Below are positions 1 to 9,751 of a stretch of 64,000 bases of DNA, piece by piece; position 1 is the stretch's first letter, and every line of letters starts with the position of its first letter. The DNA comes from Pseudomonas sp. PDNC002 (GTDB lineage: Bacteria; Pseudomonadota; Gammaproteobacteria; Pseudomonadales; Pseudomonadaceae). The translations under genes were made by a program, and so were the position numbers. The stretch lies in NCBI RefSeq assembly GCF_016919445.1, contig NZ_CP070356.1, positions 4,653,502-4,717,501 of the forward strand. Reading direction: 5' to 3'. Under the pieces are notes generated by a model, which had not been told where the DNA came from, ran no database searches, and saw only the letters and a program-made list of their open reading frames with translations.

Positions 1-65
1 TGGGAATGTGATCTACGCTCAAGTGCGACTGTGAAGTCCAACCTATAAGTCAAGGACAGCGCGCC

Positions 66-1340
66 ATGCACCGATCGCTACGGTTCCACACCGCTATCTG
101 TGTATCCGCTTTACTCCCCTCGACTTTCGCCGCAGCCGCGACGGAAGCCGAGGTGGAGACCCTGAAACAGGAACTGATCGAACTCAAGCAGCGCTATGAG
201 GCGCAGCAAAAGGCCCTGATGGTTCTGGAGCAACGGGTCAGGCAGGTGGAAGAGGCACCCGCCACGCCTGCCCAGCCCAAGCGTCTGGTCACCCCGACAG
301 GAAAGCCAACACCGCCCGGAACAGGCACCACCGTTGCCTCCAGCGGCAGCTCCTATGGCGAATCGCTCAAGGATGACGCCAGTCCGCCCAAAAGCGTGGA
401 GAACCTCTACGACGAAGCCAGCGGATTCTTCGGCAACGGCACCTTCAGCGTCGAGACAGGCCTGACGTACACCCACTACGACACCAAGCAACTGATCCTC
501 AACGGCTTCCTCGCGCTGGACACGATCTTCCTGGGCAACATCGGCGTGGATAACATCAACGCCGACAACTGGACCCTGGACCTGACCGGTCGCTACAACT
601 GGAACAACCGTTGGCAGTTCGATATCAACGCCCCTGTCGTCTACCGCGAAAGCACCTACGAATCGGCCGGCGCCGGCAACTCCACGGCGCAGTCCACCGA
701 CGAGACAGTCAGGCGTGATCCGACCCTCGGCGACGTCAACTTCGGCATCGCCTACAAGTTCATGGACGAAACCGAGTCACGTCCGGATGCGGTAGTCAGC
801 GTGCGCGTGAAAGCGCCCACCGGGCAGGAGCCATACGGCATCAAGCTCAAACGCTCGAAGAACAACGACAACCTCAACGTGCCCGAGGAATTGCCTACCG
901 GCAACGGCGTCTGGTCGGTCACCCCCGGCATCTCGCTGGTCAAGACCGTGGACCCGGCCGTGCTGTTCGGCAGCTTCTCCTACACCTACAACTTCGAGGA
1001 ATCCTTCGACGACATCAGCCCGACCCAGGGTGTGAAGCAAGGCGGCAAGGTCGACCTCGGCGACTGGTTCCAGATCGGTGCGGGCGTGGCATTCGCCCTC
1101 AACGAGAAGACCAGCATGTCGTTCTCCTTCTCCGACCTGATCGCCAAGAAGAGCAAGGTCAAGGCCGACGGTGGCGACTGGACCAGCGTCACCGGCAGCG
1201 ATGCCAACGCGGCCTACTTCAACTGGGGTCTCACCTACGCCTGGAGCCCCAACCTGACCATCGTGCCGAACCTGTCCATCGGCATCTCGCCGGACGCGCC
1301 GGATTTCAGCTTCAGCGTGAAATTCCCGTACTACTTCTGA
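66..1340 (+). CDS. Outer-membrane beta-barrel protein, MetA-like (phenol degradation) transporter type
   Basis: The 424-residue product begins with a Sec signal peptide that probably ends near residue 25 (FAAAA). A heptad-rich coiled coil follows at about residues 28-62, then a Pro/Thr/Ser linker to about residue 100. The rest is rich in alternating aromatic and polar strands and ends in YYF, a typical outer-membrane C-terminus. This layout is that of the MetA-like barrel proteins often found near aromatic degradation genes; the substrate cannot be read from the sequence. AAGGA lies 10 bases before the ATG. A strong terminator follows. The gene is convergent with the sigma-54 regulator. No partner gene in the window points to a specific role. 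Confidence 0.75.
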   Translation: MHRSLRFHTAICVSALLPSTFAAAATEAEVETLKQELIELKQRYEAQQKALMVLEQRVRQVEEAPATPAQPKRLVTPTGKPTPPGTGTTVASSGSSYGESLKDDASPPKSVENLYDEASGFFGNGTFSVETGLTYTHYDTKQLILNGFLALDTIFLGNIGVDNINADNWTLDLTGRYNWNNRWQFDINAPVVYRESTYESAGAGNSTAQSTDETVRRDPTLGDVNFGIAYKFMDETESRPDAVVSVRVKAPTGQEPYGIKLKRSKNNDNLNVPEELPTGNGVWSVTPGISLVKTVDPAVLFGSFSYTYNFEESFDDISPTQGVKQGGKVDLGDWFQIGAGVAFALNEKTSMSFSFSDLIAKKSKVKADGGDWTSVTGSDANAAYFNWGLTYAWSPNLTIVPNLSIGISPDAPDFSFSVKFPYYF

Positions 1341-1360
1341 CGCTTCGGTTGGATCAAAAC

Positions 1361-1386
1361 AAAGGCCCCTTTCGGGGCCTTTGTCG
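1361..1386 (+). terminator. Rho-independent terminator of the barrel gene
   Basis: A stem AAAGGCCCC / GGGGCCTTT with a TTTC loop is followed by a short T-rich tail. It lies 20 bases after the stop codon. Confidence 0.85.
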
Positions 1387-1536
1387 TTTCATGGCTTCTC
1401 ATCGCGCGCCAACGCAAAACCGTGGCTGCTCGCAGGCCTGTCCGTGAACTCCAACGCAGAGGACCGCTGAACGCGCAACCGTATCAAGGCGGGTAACGGA
1501 TCCACGTCCGTCCCCGCCCCGACCGGCTTCCCCGCC

Positions 1537-2871
1537 CTAGCGCAACTGATGCTTGTGCAACAAGCGATAGAAGGTCGGCCGCGAAATGCCCAGCATCCGC
1601 GCCGCCACGCTGAGATTGTCACCGTGCCGGGCCAGGGCATCGCACATCGCCTGGCGCTCGGCACCCAGCTTGTACTCTTCCAGGGTCACCAGCGGCTGGT
1701 GCGCCGGCCGGCCCTTCTCTCGCTCCAGGCCCAGGTCGCGGGCCTCGATCTGTCGCCCCTCCGCCAGGACCAGGCCACGCCGCACCCGGTTGGCCAGCTC
1801 GCGCACATTGCCGGGCCAGGCATGCTCCGCCATCGCCGCCAGCGCATCATCGGAGAAGCGCCGCGGCCGGCGTCCGGTCTCGACGCTGTAGAGGTGCGAG
1901 AAATGGTTGGCCAGCAATGCCAGGTCGCCGTTGCGCTCGCGTAGCGGCGAGGTGGAGACCTGCAGCACGTTCAGCCGGTAATAGAGATCCTCGCGGAACC
2001 GCCCGGCGCGGATCGCCGACTCCAGGTCCACGTGGGTCGCCGCGATCACTCGCACATCGACATCGATGGGCTGGCTGCCGCCGACCCGCTCGATCTGCTT
2101 CTCCTGCAGCACGCGCAGCAGATTGGCCTGCAGCTCCAGCGGCAGGTCGCCCACTTCGTCGAGAAACAGCGTGCCGCCGTTGGCCTGCTCGAAGCGACCG
2201 ATTTTGCGCTGGTGTGCACCGGTGAAAGCGCCCTTCTCGTGGCCGAAGAGTTCGGACTGGATCAGGTTTTCCGGAATCGCCCCGCAGTTGATCGCCACGA
2301 ACGGCCGGATCGCACGGCGCGACTGGCGGTGCAACGTGCGCGCCACCAGTTCCTTGCCGGTACCGCTCTCGCCACGGATCAGTACCGGCGATTCGGTGGG
2401 CGCGAACTTCGCCAGCAACTTGCGCAGCTCACGCACGTCGCGGCTTTCGCCGAGCAGTTCGTGCTGGTGCTCGTCGCTGTGCACACTGCCACGCCCGCGC
2501 AGGCGCGCCATGCCGAAGGCGCGACCGAGGGTGACCTGCACCCGCGCCACGTCGAACGGCAAGGTATGGAAATCGAAGAACCATTCACTGACGAAGTCGC
2601 CCACCTCATGCAAGGGCAAGACTTCGGGGCTGAGCACGGCTATCCACTCCGTGCCGCTGCGGCTGATGAGTTCCTTGACGGACTCCCGGCGTTCGAGATG
2701 CCGGGGTTGCAAGCGCAGCAGGCCGACGTCACAGCTGCGGTCGCTGGCACCATCCAGCTCGCAACTGTCTACCTCCCACCCTGCTGCCCGTAGTCCGGGT
2801 AAAAGCCTTCGGCAGTCATCGCATGGATCGACCACCAGCAGGCGACGAAGATTCGTGGCTGCCTCGAGCAT
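1537..2871 (-). CDS. Sigma-54-dependent transcriptional activator with VpsR-like N-terminal domain
   Basis: This 444-residue enhancer-binding protein has an atypical receiver-like N-terminus (about 1-125), an AAA+ domain with Walker A GESGTGKE at 167-174, the sigma-54 contact loop GAFTGA at 214-219 and Walker B around 233-243, and a Fis-type helix-turn-helix in the last 28 residues. The N-terminal domain resembles VpsR/FleQ-type inactive receivers. The ATG at 2871 was preferred to the upstream in-frame start at 2964 because GGAAGG sits just before it and the extension is AT-rich and unlike protein. Its targets are unknown. It is convergent with the barrel gene and does not share a promoter with it. 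Confidence 0.88.
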   Translation of the reverse strand: MLEAATNLRRLLVVDPCDDCRRLLPGLRAAGWEVDSCELDGASDRSCDVGLLRLQPRHLERRESVKELISRSGTEWIAVLSPEVLPLHEVGDFVSEWFFDFHTLPFDVARVQVTLGRAFGMARLRGRGSVHSDEHQHELLGESRDVRELRKLLAKFAPTESPVLIRGESGTGKELVARTLHRQSRRAIRPFVAINCGAIPENLIQSELFGHEKGAFTGAHQRKIGRFEQANGGTLFLDEVGDLPLELQANLLRVLQEKQIERVGGSQPIDVDVRVIAATHVDLESAIRAGRFREDLYYRLNVLQVSTSPLRERNGDLALLANHFSHLYSVETGRRPRRFSDDALAAMAEHAWPGNVRELANRVRRGLVLAEGRQIEARDLGLEREKGRPAHQPLVTLEEYKLGAERQAMCDALARHGDNLSVAARMLGISRPTFYRLLHKHQLR

Positions 2872-3002
2872 GCTCCCTTCCTTGGCGCCATTATTTTGAA
2901 AAACGTTAAAAAACAGTTGTTTGGCGCTCCAGTTTGTAAAGCTAGCAATATCTTGACGCAGCACATCGACCGTTTTCCTATAAGGTCAATGACGAATCGG
3001 TC

Positions 3003-4493
3003 TCACCATCCCCGCCCTCTCCGCTTGACTTCGAGGCGCCTCACGAACTCCTCGAGCACCAGTTTGTACAGGTCGTCGCCCAGGTACACATCCTCGACGC
3101 CGCAGTCGATGTTCGGGTTGTCGTTCACCTCGATCACCACCACTCGATCACCCGACTGTTTCAGGTCTACGCCATAGAGTCCGTCGCCGATCAGATTGGC
3201 CGTCTTCACCGCCAGTTCCACGACCTTGCGTGGCGCCTCGTGGACGGCCATGGTACGGAAATCGCCGCTCACTTCCTGGGCGTCGGGGCTGTGGTCGTAG
3301 ATCTGCCAGTGGCCCTTGGACATGAAGTACTGGCAGGCGAAGATCGGCTTCTGGTTGAGCACGCCGATACGCCAGTCGTACTCGGTATAGAAGAACTCCT
3401 GGGCCAGCAGCAGCACCGAGCGCTCGAACAACTCGGCACTGGCCGTGAGCAGCTCCTCCTGGTTCGTCACCTTGATCACGCCACGGGAAAAGCTCCCATC
3501 GGGAATCTTCAACACCAGTGGAAAGCCCAGCCGCTCGCCGACTTTCTCCAGCTCCTGTGGATTGTCCTTGTAGAGAATCTCGGTGGCCGGCATACCCAGC
3601 TTGTGACTGCGCAGCAAATCAGCCAGGTAGACCTTGTTGGTACAGCGCAGGATCGACACCGGGTCGTCCATCACCACCATGCCCTCGCTCTCGGCCTTCT
3701 TGGCGAAGCGGTAGGTGTGATCGCTGACGCTGGTGGTTTCGCGGATCAGCAGCGCGTCGTACTCGGCCAGGCGCGAGTAGTCCTTCTTCTCGATCAGGTC
3801 GACATCGATGCCCAGGCTCTTGCCGATGCGGATGAAATTCTTCAGCGCCTTCGCGTCGGAGGGCGGAAAGGCTTCCTCCGGATCGTGGAGGATCGCCAGA
3901 TCGTAGCGGTACTGCTTGCGCGAGCGCGGCTTGCGCCAGATCTGCCGGCTGAAGCCATCCAGCGCGTTGGCGAAGTGCTCCTCCTGGTCCTCCCGCAGCT
4001 TGTGGATGTTGCCCGGCTTTACCCCCTCGATGTGCCAACCACGGTTCTTGCGGAACTCCACCAGCAGCATCGGGCACGGCAACGCCTCGAACAGCTGGCG
4101 CGCCAGGTCCTGCAGCGGCTCGATGTCGGTGCGGCCGAAGTACAGGGTCAGGGTGAAGCCATCGGTGCTGCCGTAGGGATGGTCGGACAGCGCCTTGTCG
4201 AGAGTCTTTTCGAGGTCTTCCAGGGCCAGGCTGTAGAGGGACTTCTTAGCCAGTTCGCTGATGCTGCGCACCGACGGGATGACCTTGTGCCCGCGCGCCT
4301 CGGCCAGCAACGAGCAGTAGTAACCGTGGCCCAGGTACTTGTAGTTGCGGCACAGGTTGATCACCTGCACACGCTTGCCGTTGTCGTCGTCGATGGGCAT
4401 CTCCAGGTACTCCTGGGCGGTGACCACATCGTCACTGGGATAGTACGAAGCCCAGTCTTCCTTGCGTTCCACGATGATGAACAGCTTGCTCAC
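3003..4493 (-). CDS. RimK-family ATP-grasp ligase with RLAN N-terminal domain
   Basis: The 496-residue product starts at a GTG with GGAGGT placed five bases upstream; the longer reading from 4613 lacks such a site. Residues 1-150 (KLFIIVERKEDW...) match the RimK-like ATP-grasp N-terminal (RLAN) domain. The C-terminal 300 residues are an ATP-grasp fold, with a nucleotide-binding segment (LVLKIPDGSFSRGVIKV) and a Mg-binding end segment (VIEVNDNPNIDCG). RimK proteins add amino acids, usually glutamate, to a carboxyl group. This RLAN subgroup is distinct from true RimK and its substrate is not established. It is divergent from the GNAT-C39 gene with 153 bases between them, suggesting a shared function. 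Confidence 0.88.
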   Translation of the reverse strand: MSKLFIIVERKEDWASYYPSDDVVTAQEYLEMPIDDDNGKRVQVINLCRNYKYLGHGYYCSLLAEARGHKVIPSVRSISELAKKSLYSLALEDLEKTLDKALSDHPYGSTDGFTLTLYFGRTDIEPLQDLARQLFEALPCPMLLVEFRKNRGWHIEGVKPGNIHKLREDQEEHFANALDGFSRQIWRKPRSRKQYRYDLAILHDPEEAFPPSDAKALKNFIRIGKSLGIDVDLIEKKDYSRLAEYDALLIRETTSVSDHTYRFAKKAESEGMVVMDDPVSILRCTNKVYLADLLRSHKLGMPATEILYKDNPQELEKVGERLGFPLVLKIPDGSFSRGVIKVTNQEELLTASAELFERSVLLLAQEFFYTEYDWRIGVLNQKPIFACQYFMSKGHWQIYDHSPDAQEVSGDFRTMAVHEAPRKVVELAVKTANLIGDGLYGVDLKQSGDRVVVIEVNDNPNIDCGVEDVYLGDDLYKLVLEEFVRRLEVKRRGRGW

Positions 4494-4646
4494 GACACCT
4501 CCGAAGACGGGCAGCGCGCTTGCCGCGCGGTGTTCCCGGGACAATACTGGTTGCGGATCACTGCTTCTTCGACCGCGCGATGGACTCCCCGTTCGCGGCC
4601 CGTCCCCCGCCAAAGTGCTCCTGGCAGATTAACGAATCCTTACTCT

Positions 4647-5741
4647 ATGAAGCTGCAATTTCGCGCCGCCACGTCCGACGACCTGAACGCCCTGGTCGAG
4701 ATGGAAAATCGCTGTTTCGAACACGACCGCCTGTCCCGCCGCAACTTCCAGTGGATGATCACCCGCGCCCATGCCTCCCTCACCGTCGCCGAGTCCGACG
4801 ACCAGTTGCTGGGCTACGCGCTGGTGCTGTTCCACCAGGGCACGTCGCTGGCACGCCTGTACTCCATTGCCGTTGACGAGCGCGCCCGCGGCATCGGCCT
4901 GGGCCAGAAGCTGCTGGACCGCGCCGAGGACGAGGCGCTGGAGAACGACTGCGCCTACCTGCGCCTGGAAGTGCGCCCGGACAATCGCGGCGCCATCGCC
5001 CTCTACGAGCGCAACGGCTATCGCCCCTTCGCCAAGGTACGCGACTACTACGAAGACCATAGCGAAGCACTGCGCTTCGAGAAGCGCATCCGCCAGATCA
5101 ACGAGCGCACCCACCGCCACGTGCCCTATTACCGGCAGACCACCGAGTTCACCTGTGGGCCATCAGCCCTGCTGATGGCCATGGGTGCGCTGGAGCCCAA
5201 GCGACGTCTGGAGCGCCGCGAGGAACTGCGTCTGTGGCGCGAGGCGACCACCATCTACATGACCGCCGGCCACGGCGGTTGCAGCCCGCAAGGCCTGGCG
5301 CTGGCAGCGCACCGACGGGGGTTCCGCGTGCAGCTGCAATTGTCGGAGGACGGCCCGCTGTTCCTCGATGGCGTGCGCAGTGAGGAGAAGCGCGAGGTCA
5401 TGCGCCTGGTCCACGAAGACTTCGCCGCCGAACTGGCGCGGAGCGACGTGGAGCAACTGCTGCTCAACCAGTTGGACATCGACAGCGCGCTCGAGGCCGG
5501 CGGCCAGCCGCTGGTACTGATCAGCAGCTATCGGCTGACCCGTTCCAAGGCTCCGCATTGGGTGGTGGTCACTGACTGCGATGAAGACTTCGTCTATCTC
5601 CACGACCCCGACGTCGACCACAGCCAGCACCGCGAGCCGCTGGATTGCCAGCACATCCCGGTTAGCCACGCGGAGTTCGAGCAGATGAGTCGTTTCGGCC
5701 GCAGCAAGCTGCGCGCGGCGGTGATTCTCCACAAGCGCTGA
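4647..5741 (+). CDS. GNAT acetyltransferase fused to a C39-like cysteine peptidase
   Basis: The 364-residue protein has two domains. Residues 1-150 are a GNAT fold with the acetyl-CoA loop RGIGLG at 81-86. Residues 157-364 are a peptidase C39-like papain fold with candidate catalytic Cys170 (TEFTCGPSAL), His304 (APHWVV) and Asp320 (LHDPD). An open frame extends upstream to 3240 but only antisense to the ATP-grasp gene. The ATG at 4647 starts the conserved GNAT strand, although its ribosome site is weak. The fusion next to an RLAN ATP-grasp ligase matches the amidoligase / peptidase associations described by comparative genomics. No signal peptide or membrane segment is visible, so a cytosolic role is expected. 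Confidence 0.85.
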   Translation: MKLQFRAATSDDLNALVEMENRCFEHDRLSRRNFQWMITRAHASLTVAESDDQLLGYALVLFHQGTSLARLYSIAVDERARGIGLGQKLLDRAEDEALENDCAYLRLEVRPDNRGAIALYERNGYRPFAKVRDYYEDHSEALRFEKRIRQINERTHRHVPYYRQTTEFTCGPSALLMAMGALEPKRRLERREELRLWREATTIYMTAGHGGCSPQGLALAAHRRGFRVQLQLSEDGPLFLDGVRSEEKREVMRLVHEDFAAELARSDVEQLLLNQLDIDSALEAGGQPLVLISSYRLTRSKAPHWVVVTDCDEDFVYLHDPDVDHSQHREPLDCQHIPVSHAEFEQMSRFGRSKLRAAVILHKR

Positions 5742-5763
5742 GCAAGGCCGGCGAGCCCGGCTC

Positions 5764-5830
5764 TTTGTAGGAGCGGATCTTATCCGCGATCTTCCTCATG
5801 CACGTCGCGGATAAGATCCGCTCCTACAAA
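5764..5830. repeat. REP-like inverted repeat pair (GTAGGAGCGGA family)
   Basis: Two 24-base arms, TGTAGGAGCGGATCTTATCC and its complement, face each other across about 14 bases and form a long hairpin after the GNAT-C39 gene. The same GTAGGAGCGGA...TCCGCGA unit recurs at 9780, 9896, 10190, 10306, 11699 and 32847 with a different centre. Confidence 0.85.
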
Positions 5831-5915
5831 AGCTTCGCCCAGGCCTGAATGCGTTGTTCATCGCATCCGGCCAGCGCGCTGGCTACTGTCGCCACCAGAC
5901 ATTTCCCCACCAACG

Positions 5916-5936
5916 AAAAAGGCGCCCTTCGGCGCC
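5916..5936 (-). terminator. Terminator of the AhpD-like gene
   Basis: On the minus strand a GGCGCC / GGCGCC stem with a GAAG loop is followed by five T. It lies 20 bases past the stop codon of the AhpD-like gene. Confidence 0.8.
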
Positions 5937-5955
5937 CTCTTCCATCCGCGCCCGC

Positions 5956-6390
5956 TCAGGGCACCATGGCCATCCCCACACCAAAGCGGTTCCAGGCATT
6001 GATGGTGGCGATCGCCAGAGTCAGGTTGGCGATCTCGGCATCGCTGAAATGCTCGCGCAGGGCATCGAACTGGTCCTGCGGCGCATGCTTCTCAGCCAGC
6101 AGGGTGAGGCTTTCCACCCAGGCCAGGGCCGCGCGCTCACGCTCGGTGAAGAAGCGGGTCTCGTGCCAGACACTCAGGGTCTGCAGGCGCGCCTCGGTCT
6201 CGCCGGCCTTGCGCGCGTCATTGGCATGCATGTTCACGCAGTAGGCACAGCCGTTGATCTGCGAGGCGCGCAGGCGCACCAGTTCCAGTAGCGAGTTTTC
6301 CAGTCCGGATTTGGCCAGCGCCTGCTCCAGGCCGATCATGGCCCTGTAAGCGTCGGGGGAAGCCTTGGCCCATTCGATACGTGCACTCAT
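5956..6390 (-). CDS. Carboxymuconolactone decarboxylase / AhpD-family protein
   Basis: The 144-residue product carries the AhpD-type redox motif with Cys48, Cys51 and His55 (GCAYCVNMH), and aligns by eye with single-domain CMD proteins, which act as alkylhydroperoxidase-like reductases. GGAG stands six bases before the ATG at 6390. It has its own terminator and no cotranscribed neighbour, so it looks monocistronic. The physiological peroxide or thiol partner cannot be inferred. True carboxymuconolactone decarboxylase is less likely because the CxxC pair is intact and no protocatechuate genes are nearby. Confidence 0.87.
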   Translation of the reverse strand: MSARIEWAKASPDAYRAMIGLEQALAKSGLENSLLELVRLRASQINGCAYCVNMHANDARKAGETEARLQTLSVWHETRFFTERERAALAWVESLTLLAEKHAPQDQFDALREHFSDAEIANLTLAIATINAWNRFGVGMAMVP

Positions 6391-6531
6391 GGTGATCTCC
6401 AGTGGGGCCCGCCGAAGTGCGGGAATGGAGATACGTTAGCGCCGCTTGGGCCGCTGTCGAATAGCCAATTCCCGGCAATACCGGCAGACCAATGGTGCCA
6501 ATCGCCAGGCCAGTCGTGCAGGCGCAAGCGG

Positions 6532-6969
6532 TCAGCGATCGATCCGTGTAGACAGGATGATCGACGACATCGTCCGCTCCACTCCGTCCAGCGCGCCGAT
6601 GCGGTCCAGCACGGCGTCGAGGTCGCGGATCGACAGCGCTTCGACGATCACGATCATGTCGAAGTTGCCGCTCACCGAATGCAGGGTCTTCACCTCGGCG
6701 ATCTTCTCCAGCGCCTGCACCACCTGGTGCGAGAGCTTGGGCAGCGCCGTCACCAGCACGTGGGCGCGCACCAGCGACTGGGCGTAGCTGTCCGACACCT
6801 TGATCGAATAGCCGCTGATGATGCCCTGCTGCTCCAGCCGCTCGATGCGACTCTGCACCGTGGAGCGGGACACCCCGAGCTTGCGCGCCAGCTCGGAAAT
6901 CGACTCGCGGGCGTTGGCGCGCAGCAGGTTCAACAAGGCCGCATCGGCGTTTTTCGTCATATTGCTCAT
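6532..6969 (-). CDS. Lrp/AsnC-family regulator, probable regulator of davBA
   Basis: The 145-residue protein has an N-terminal winged helix (ISELARKLGVSRSTVQSRIERLE) and a C-terminal RAM/AsnC ligand domain (FDMIVIVEALS). Three starts are possible: TTG 6981, ATG 6969 and ATG 6960. The 6969 start was chosen as the first ATG. The gene is divergent from davB, the arrangement known for the Lrp-type gene beside davBA in P. putida, so lysine-responsive control is likely. Two palindromes with CAATCT half-sites lie just upstream of this gene, one of them touching its start. Confidence 0.88.
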   Translation of the reverse strand: MSNMTKNADAALLNLLRANARESISELARKLGVSRSTVQSRIERLEQQGIISGYSIKVSDSYAQSLVRAHVLVTALPKLSHQVVQALEKIAEVKTLHSVSGNFDMIVIVEALSIRDLDAVLDRIGALDGVERTMSSIILSTRIDR

Positions 6970-6971
6970 TG

Positions 6972-7015
6972 GATTGATCAATCTGCCTGAAAGCTCCCGC
7001 CAATCTTGCAGATTG
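6972..7015. promoter_or_regulatory. Candidate Lrp-type operators between the regulator and davB
   Basis: Two palindromes share the CAATCT half-site: GATTGATCAATC at 6972-6983 and CAATCTtgcAGATTG at 7001-7015. The CAATCT half-sites start 22 bases apart, two helical turns, which is typical of cooperative Lrp binding. The first touches the start of the regulator gene and would allow autoregulation. Confidence 0.55.
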
Positions 7016-7184
7016 TCGGATTCATTTCAACGACGAGCTTTGCAATAGTGATCGCCAAGGCGAGCCCACCAGCTCGCCATTTCTTTGCCCGCGCGCCACT
7101 CATCGACTGGCCTCTGCGGGCTCCGCAATGCCTTGCCAAGCTGGTTGAAACAAACCGGCGTGCTCAGTTAACCGGGAGATTCCA

Positions 7185-8867
7185 ATGCACAAGAACCGCC
7201 ATCCCCACACCCCCGGCAAGAAACCGGTCACCATTTTCGGCCCGGACTTCCCCTTCGCCTTCGACGACTGGATCGAGCACCCCGCCGGCCTGGGCAGCAT
7301 CCCGGCCGACAAACACGGCCAGGAAGTGGCCATCGTCGGCGCCGGCATTTCCGGGCTGGTGGCGGCCTACGAATTGATGAAGATGGGCCTCAAACCGGTG
7401 GTCTACGAGGCCTCGAAAATGGGTGGTCGCCTGCGCTCCGAGACCTTCGAAGGCGCCGACGGCATCATCGCCGAGCTGGGCGGCATGCGCTTCCCGGTGT
7501 CCAGCACCGCCTTCTACCACTACGTCGACAAGCTCGGCCTGGAAACCAGACCTTTCCCCAACCCGCTGACCCCGGCCTCGGGCAGCACCGTGGTCGACCT
7601 GGAAGGCACCAGCCACTACGCCGAGAAGATCGACGACCTGCCGGAAATCTTCCGTGAAGTCGCCCAGGCCTGGGCCGACGCGCTGGAAGACGGCGCGCGC
7701 TTCTCCGAGATCCAGGACGCCATCCGCGAGCGCGACACGGTCAAGCTCAAGGCCCTGTGGGACGAGCTGGTGCCCAAGTGGGACGACCGCACCTTCTACG
7801 ACTTCGTCGCCAGCTCCAAGGCCTTCTCCCGGCTGTCCTTCCAGCACCGCGAAATCTTCGGCCAGGTGGGCTTCGGCACCGGCGGCTGGGACTCGGACTT
7901 CCCCAACTCCATGCTGGAAATCTTCCGCGTGGTGATGACCAACTGCGACGACCACCAGCACCTGGTCGTGGGCGGCGTCGAGCAGGTGCCGCGCGGCATC
8001 TGGAACCACGTGCCGGAAAACTGCGCGCACTGGCCGGCCGGCACTTCCCTGGCCTCGCTGCACAACGGCGCGCCGCGTCCGGGCGTGAAGAAGATCGCCC
8101 GCGCCACCGACGGCACCTTCGCCGTCACCGATTACTGGGGCGATACCCGCCACTACGCGGCCGTCCTGGCGACCTGCCAGACCTGGCTGCTGACCACCCA
8201 GATCGAATGCGAGGAAGCGCTGTTCTCGCAGAAGATGTGGATGGCCCTCGACCGCACACGCTACATGCAATCCTCAAAGACCTTCGTGATGGTCGACCGG
8301 CCGTTCTGGAAGGACAAGGACCCGCAGACCGGCCGCGACGTGATGAGCATGACCCTCACCGACCGCCTGACCCGCGGCACCTACCTGTTCGACAACGGCG
8401 ACGACAAGCCGGGGGTGATCTGTCTGTCCTACTCCTGGATGAGCGACGCCATGAAGATGCTCCCACACCCGGTGGAAAAGCGCGTGCAGCTGGCCCTGGA
8501 CGCGCTGAAGAAGGTCTACCCGAAGGTCGATATCGCCGGGCACATCATCGGCAATCCGATCACCGTGTCCTGGGAGGCCGACCCGCACTTCCTCGGCGCC
8601 TTCAAGGGCGCGCTGCCGGGCCACTACCGCTACAACCAGCGCATGTACGCGCACTTCATGCAGGACGACATGCCCGCCGAGCAGCGCGGCATCTTCATCG
8701 CCGGTGACGACGTATCCTGGACCCCGGCCTGGGTGGAAGGCGCGGTGCAGACCTCGCTGAACGCCGTGTGGGGCATCATGAAGCACTTCGGCGGCGCCAC
8801 CCATCCGGAGAACCCCGGCCCTGGCGATCGCTTCGCCGAACTGGGCCCGATGGCGCTGCCGGACTGA
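7185..8867 (+). CDS. davB: L-lysine 2-monooxygenase
   Basis: The 560-residue flavoprotein is of the length of the P. putida lysine 2-monooxygenase and very like it throughout. Its FAD-binding GAGISG lies at 52-57 in a Rossmann motif, followed by the GGRLRSE segment and a C-terminal FAD motif (GIFIAGDDVSWTPAWVEGA). It oxidises L-lysine with O2 to 5-aminopentanamide, CO2 and water, the first step of the aminovalerate route. Other family members are tryptophan 2-monooxygenases, but the presence of the amidase partner davA immediately downstream supports lysine. The ATG has GGGAG ahead of it. It is divergent from the Lrp-type regulator. Confidence 0.93.
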   Translation: MHKNRHPHTPGKKPVTIFGPDFPFAFDDWIEHPAGLGSIPADKHGQEVAIVGAGISGLVAAYELMKMGLKPVVYEASKMGGRLRSETFEGADGIIAELGGMRFPVSSTAFYHYVDKLGLETRPFPNPLTPASGSTVVDLEGTSHYAEKIDDLPEIFREVAQAWADALEDGARFSEIQDAIRERDTVKLKALWDELVPKWDDRTFYDFVASSKAFSRLSFQHREIFGQVGFGTGGWDSDFPNSMLEIFRVVMTNCDDHQHLVVGGVEQVPRGIWNHVPENCAHWPAGTSLASLHNGAPRPGVKKIARATDGTFAVTDYWGDTRHYAAVLATCQTWLLTTQIECEEALFSQKMWMALDRTRYMQSSKTFVMVDRPFWKDKDPQTGRDVMSMTLTDRLTRGTYLFDNGDDKPGVICLSYSWMSDAMKMLPHPVEKRVQLALDALKKVYPKVDIAGHIIGNPITVSWEADPHFLGAFKGALPGHYRYNQRMYAHFMQDDMPAEQRGIFIAGDDVSWTPAWVEGAVQTSLNAVWGIMKHFGGATHPENPGPGDRFAELGPMALPD

Positions 8868-8959
8868 TTCATTCCACTCAGTGAAGAGCGGCTCGCGCAG
8901 GGCCGGGTTCAGGTGCAAACTGCCTGGTCTCGGCCTTGCGCATTTCGAAGGAGAACACC

Positions 8960-9748
8960 ATGTACCTCGCCCTCTACCAGTGCCCGCCCGGCCCCGAAGA
9001 CGTCGCCGGCAACCTGCAGCGTCTGGAGCAGGCTGCCCGGCAGGCGGCGCAGAACGGTGCGGACCTGCTGGTGCTGCCGGAGATGTTCCTGTCCGGCTAC
9101 AACATCGGCGCGAAACGTGTCGCGGAACTGGCGGAAAGCTGCGACGGCCGCTCCGCCCTGCGCATCGCCGAGATCGCCCGCGAGCACAAGCTTGGCATCC
9201 TCTACGGCTACCCCGAACGTGACGCCAACGGCGCCATCTTCAACAGCGTGCAGTTGATCGCCCCCCAGGGCGAACGCCGCGCCAACTACCGCAAGACCCA
9301 CCTCTACGGCGACCTCGACCGCAGCCAGTTCAGCGCCTCCGACGAGCCGCCGGCGATCTTCGAACTGGACGGCTGGAAGATCGGCCTGCTGATCTGCTTC
9401 GACGTGGAGTTCCCCGAAGCCGTGCGCACCCTGGCGCTGGCTGGTGCCGACCTGGTGCTGGTGCCCACCGCCAACATGCGCCCCTACGAATTCGTCGCGC
9501 AGGTACTGGTGCCGACGCGCGCTTATGAGAACCAGGTGTTCCTCGCCTACGCCAACTATGTCGGCAGCGAAGGCGAGATCGAGTACTGCGGGCTGAGCAG
9601 CATCGTTGCGCCGGATGGCCAGGTGATGACCAAAGCCAAACACAGCGAGGAACTGCTCGTGGCCGAGCTCGACCCGCAGCGCATCGCCCTGGCGCGCGAG
9701 GGATACAGCTATGTGCACCTGCGGCGGCCGGTGCTGTATCGCAGCTGA
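8960..9748 (+). CDS. davA: 5-aminopentanamidase (nitrilase superfamily)
   Basis: The 262-residue protein has the nitrilase-superfamily catalytic triad Glu41 (VLPEMF), Lys112 (YRKTHLYG) and Cys146 (LLICFDVEFPE). It hydrolyses 5-aminopentanamide from DavB to 5-aminovalerate and ammonia. The ATG at 8960 is preceded by AAGGAG with good spacing; an in-frame TTG at 8936 is less likely. The gene lies 92 bases after davB with no terminator between, so the two are probably one operon. The last 18 bases of this gene are repeated at 10141 because the tandem duplication begins inside its 3' end. Confidence 0.93.
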   Translation: MYLALYQCPPGPEDVAGNLQRLEQAARQAAQNGADLLVLPEMFLSGYNIGAKRVAELAESCDGRSALRIAEIAREHKLGILYGYPERDANGAIFNSVQLIAPQGERRANYRKTHLYGDLDRSQFSASDEPPAIFELDGWKIGLLICFDVEFPEAVRTLALAGADLVLVPTANMRPYEFVAQVLVPTRAYENQVFLAYANYVGSEGEIEYCGLSSIVAPDGQVMTKAKHSEELLVAELDPQRIALAREGYSYVHLRRPVLYRS

Positions 9749-9751
9749 AGA

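Noticed and set aside
3240..4646. N-terminal extension of the GNAT-C39 reading frame
   Set aside because: It is fully antisense to the ATP-grasp gene; the conserved GNAT fold starts at 4647.
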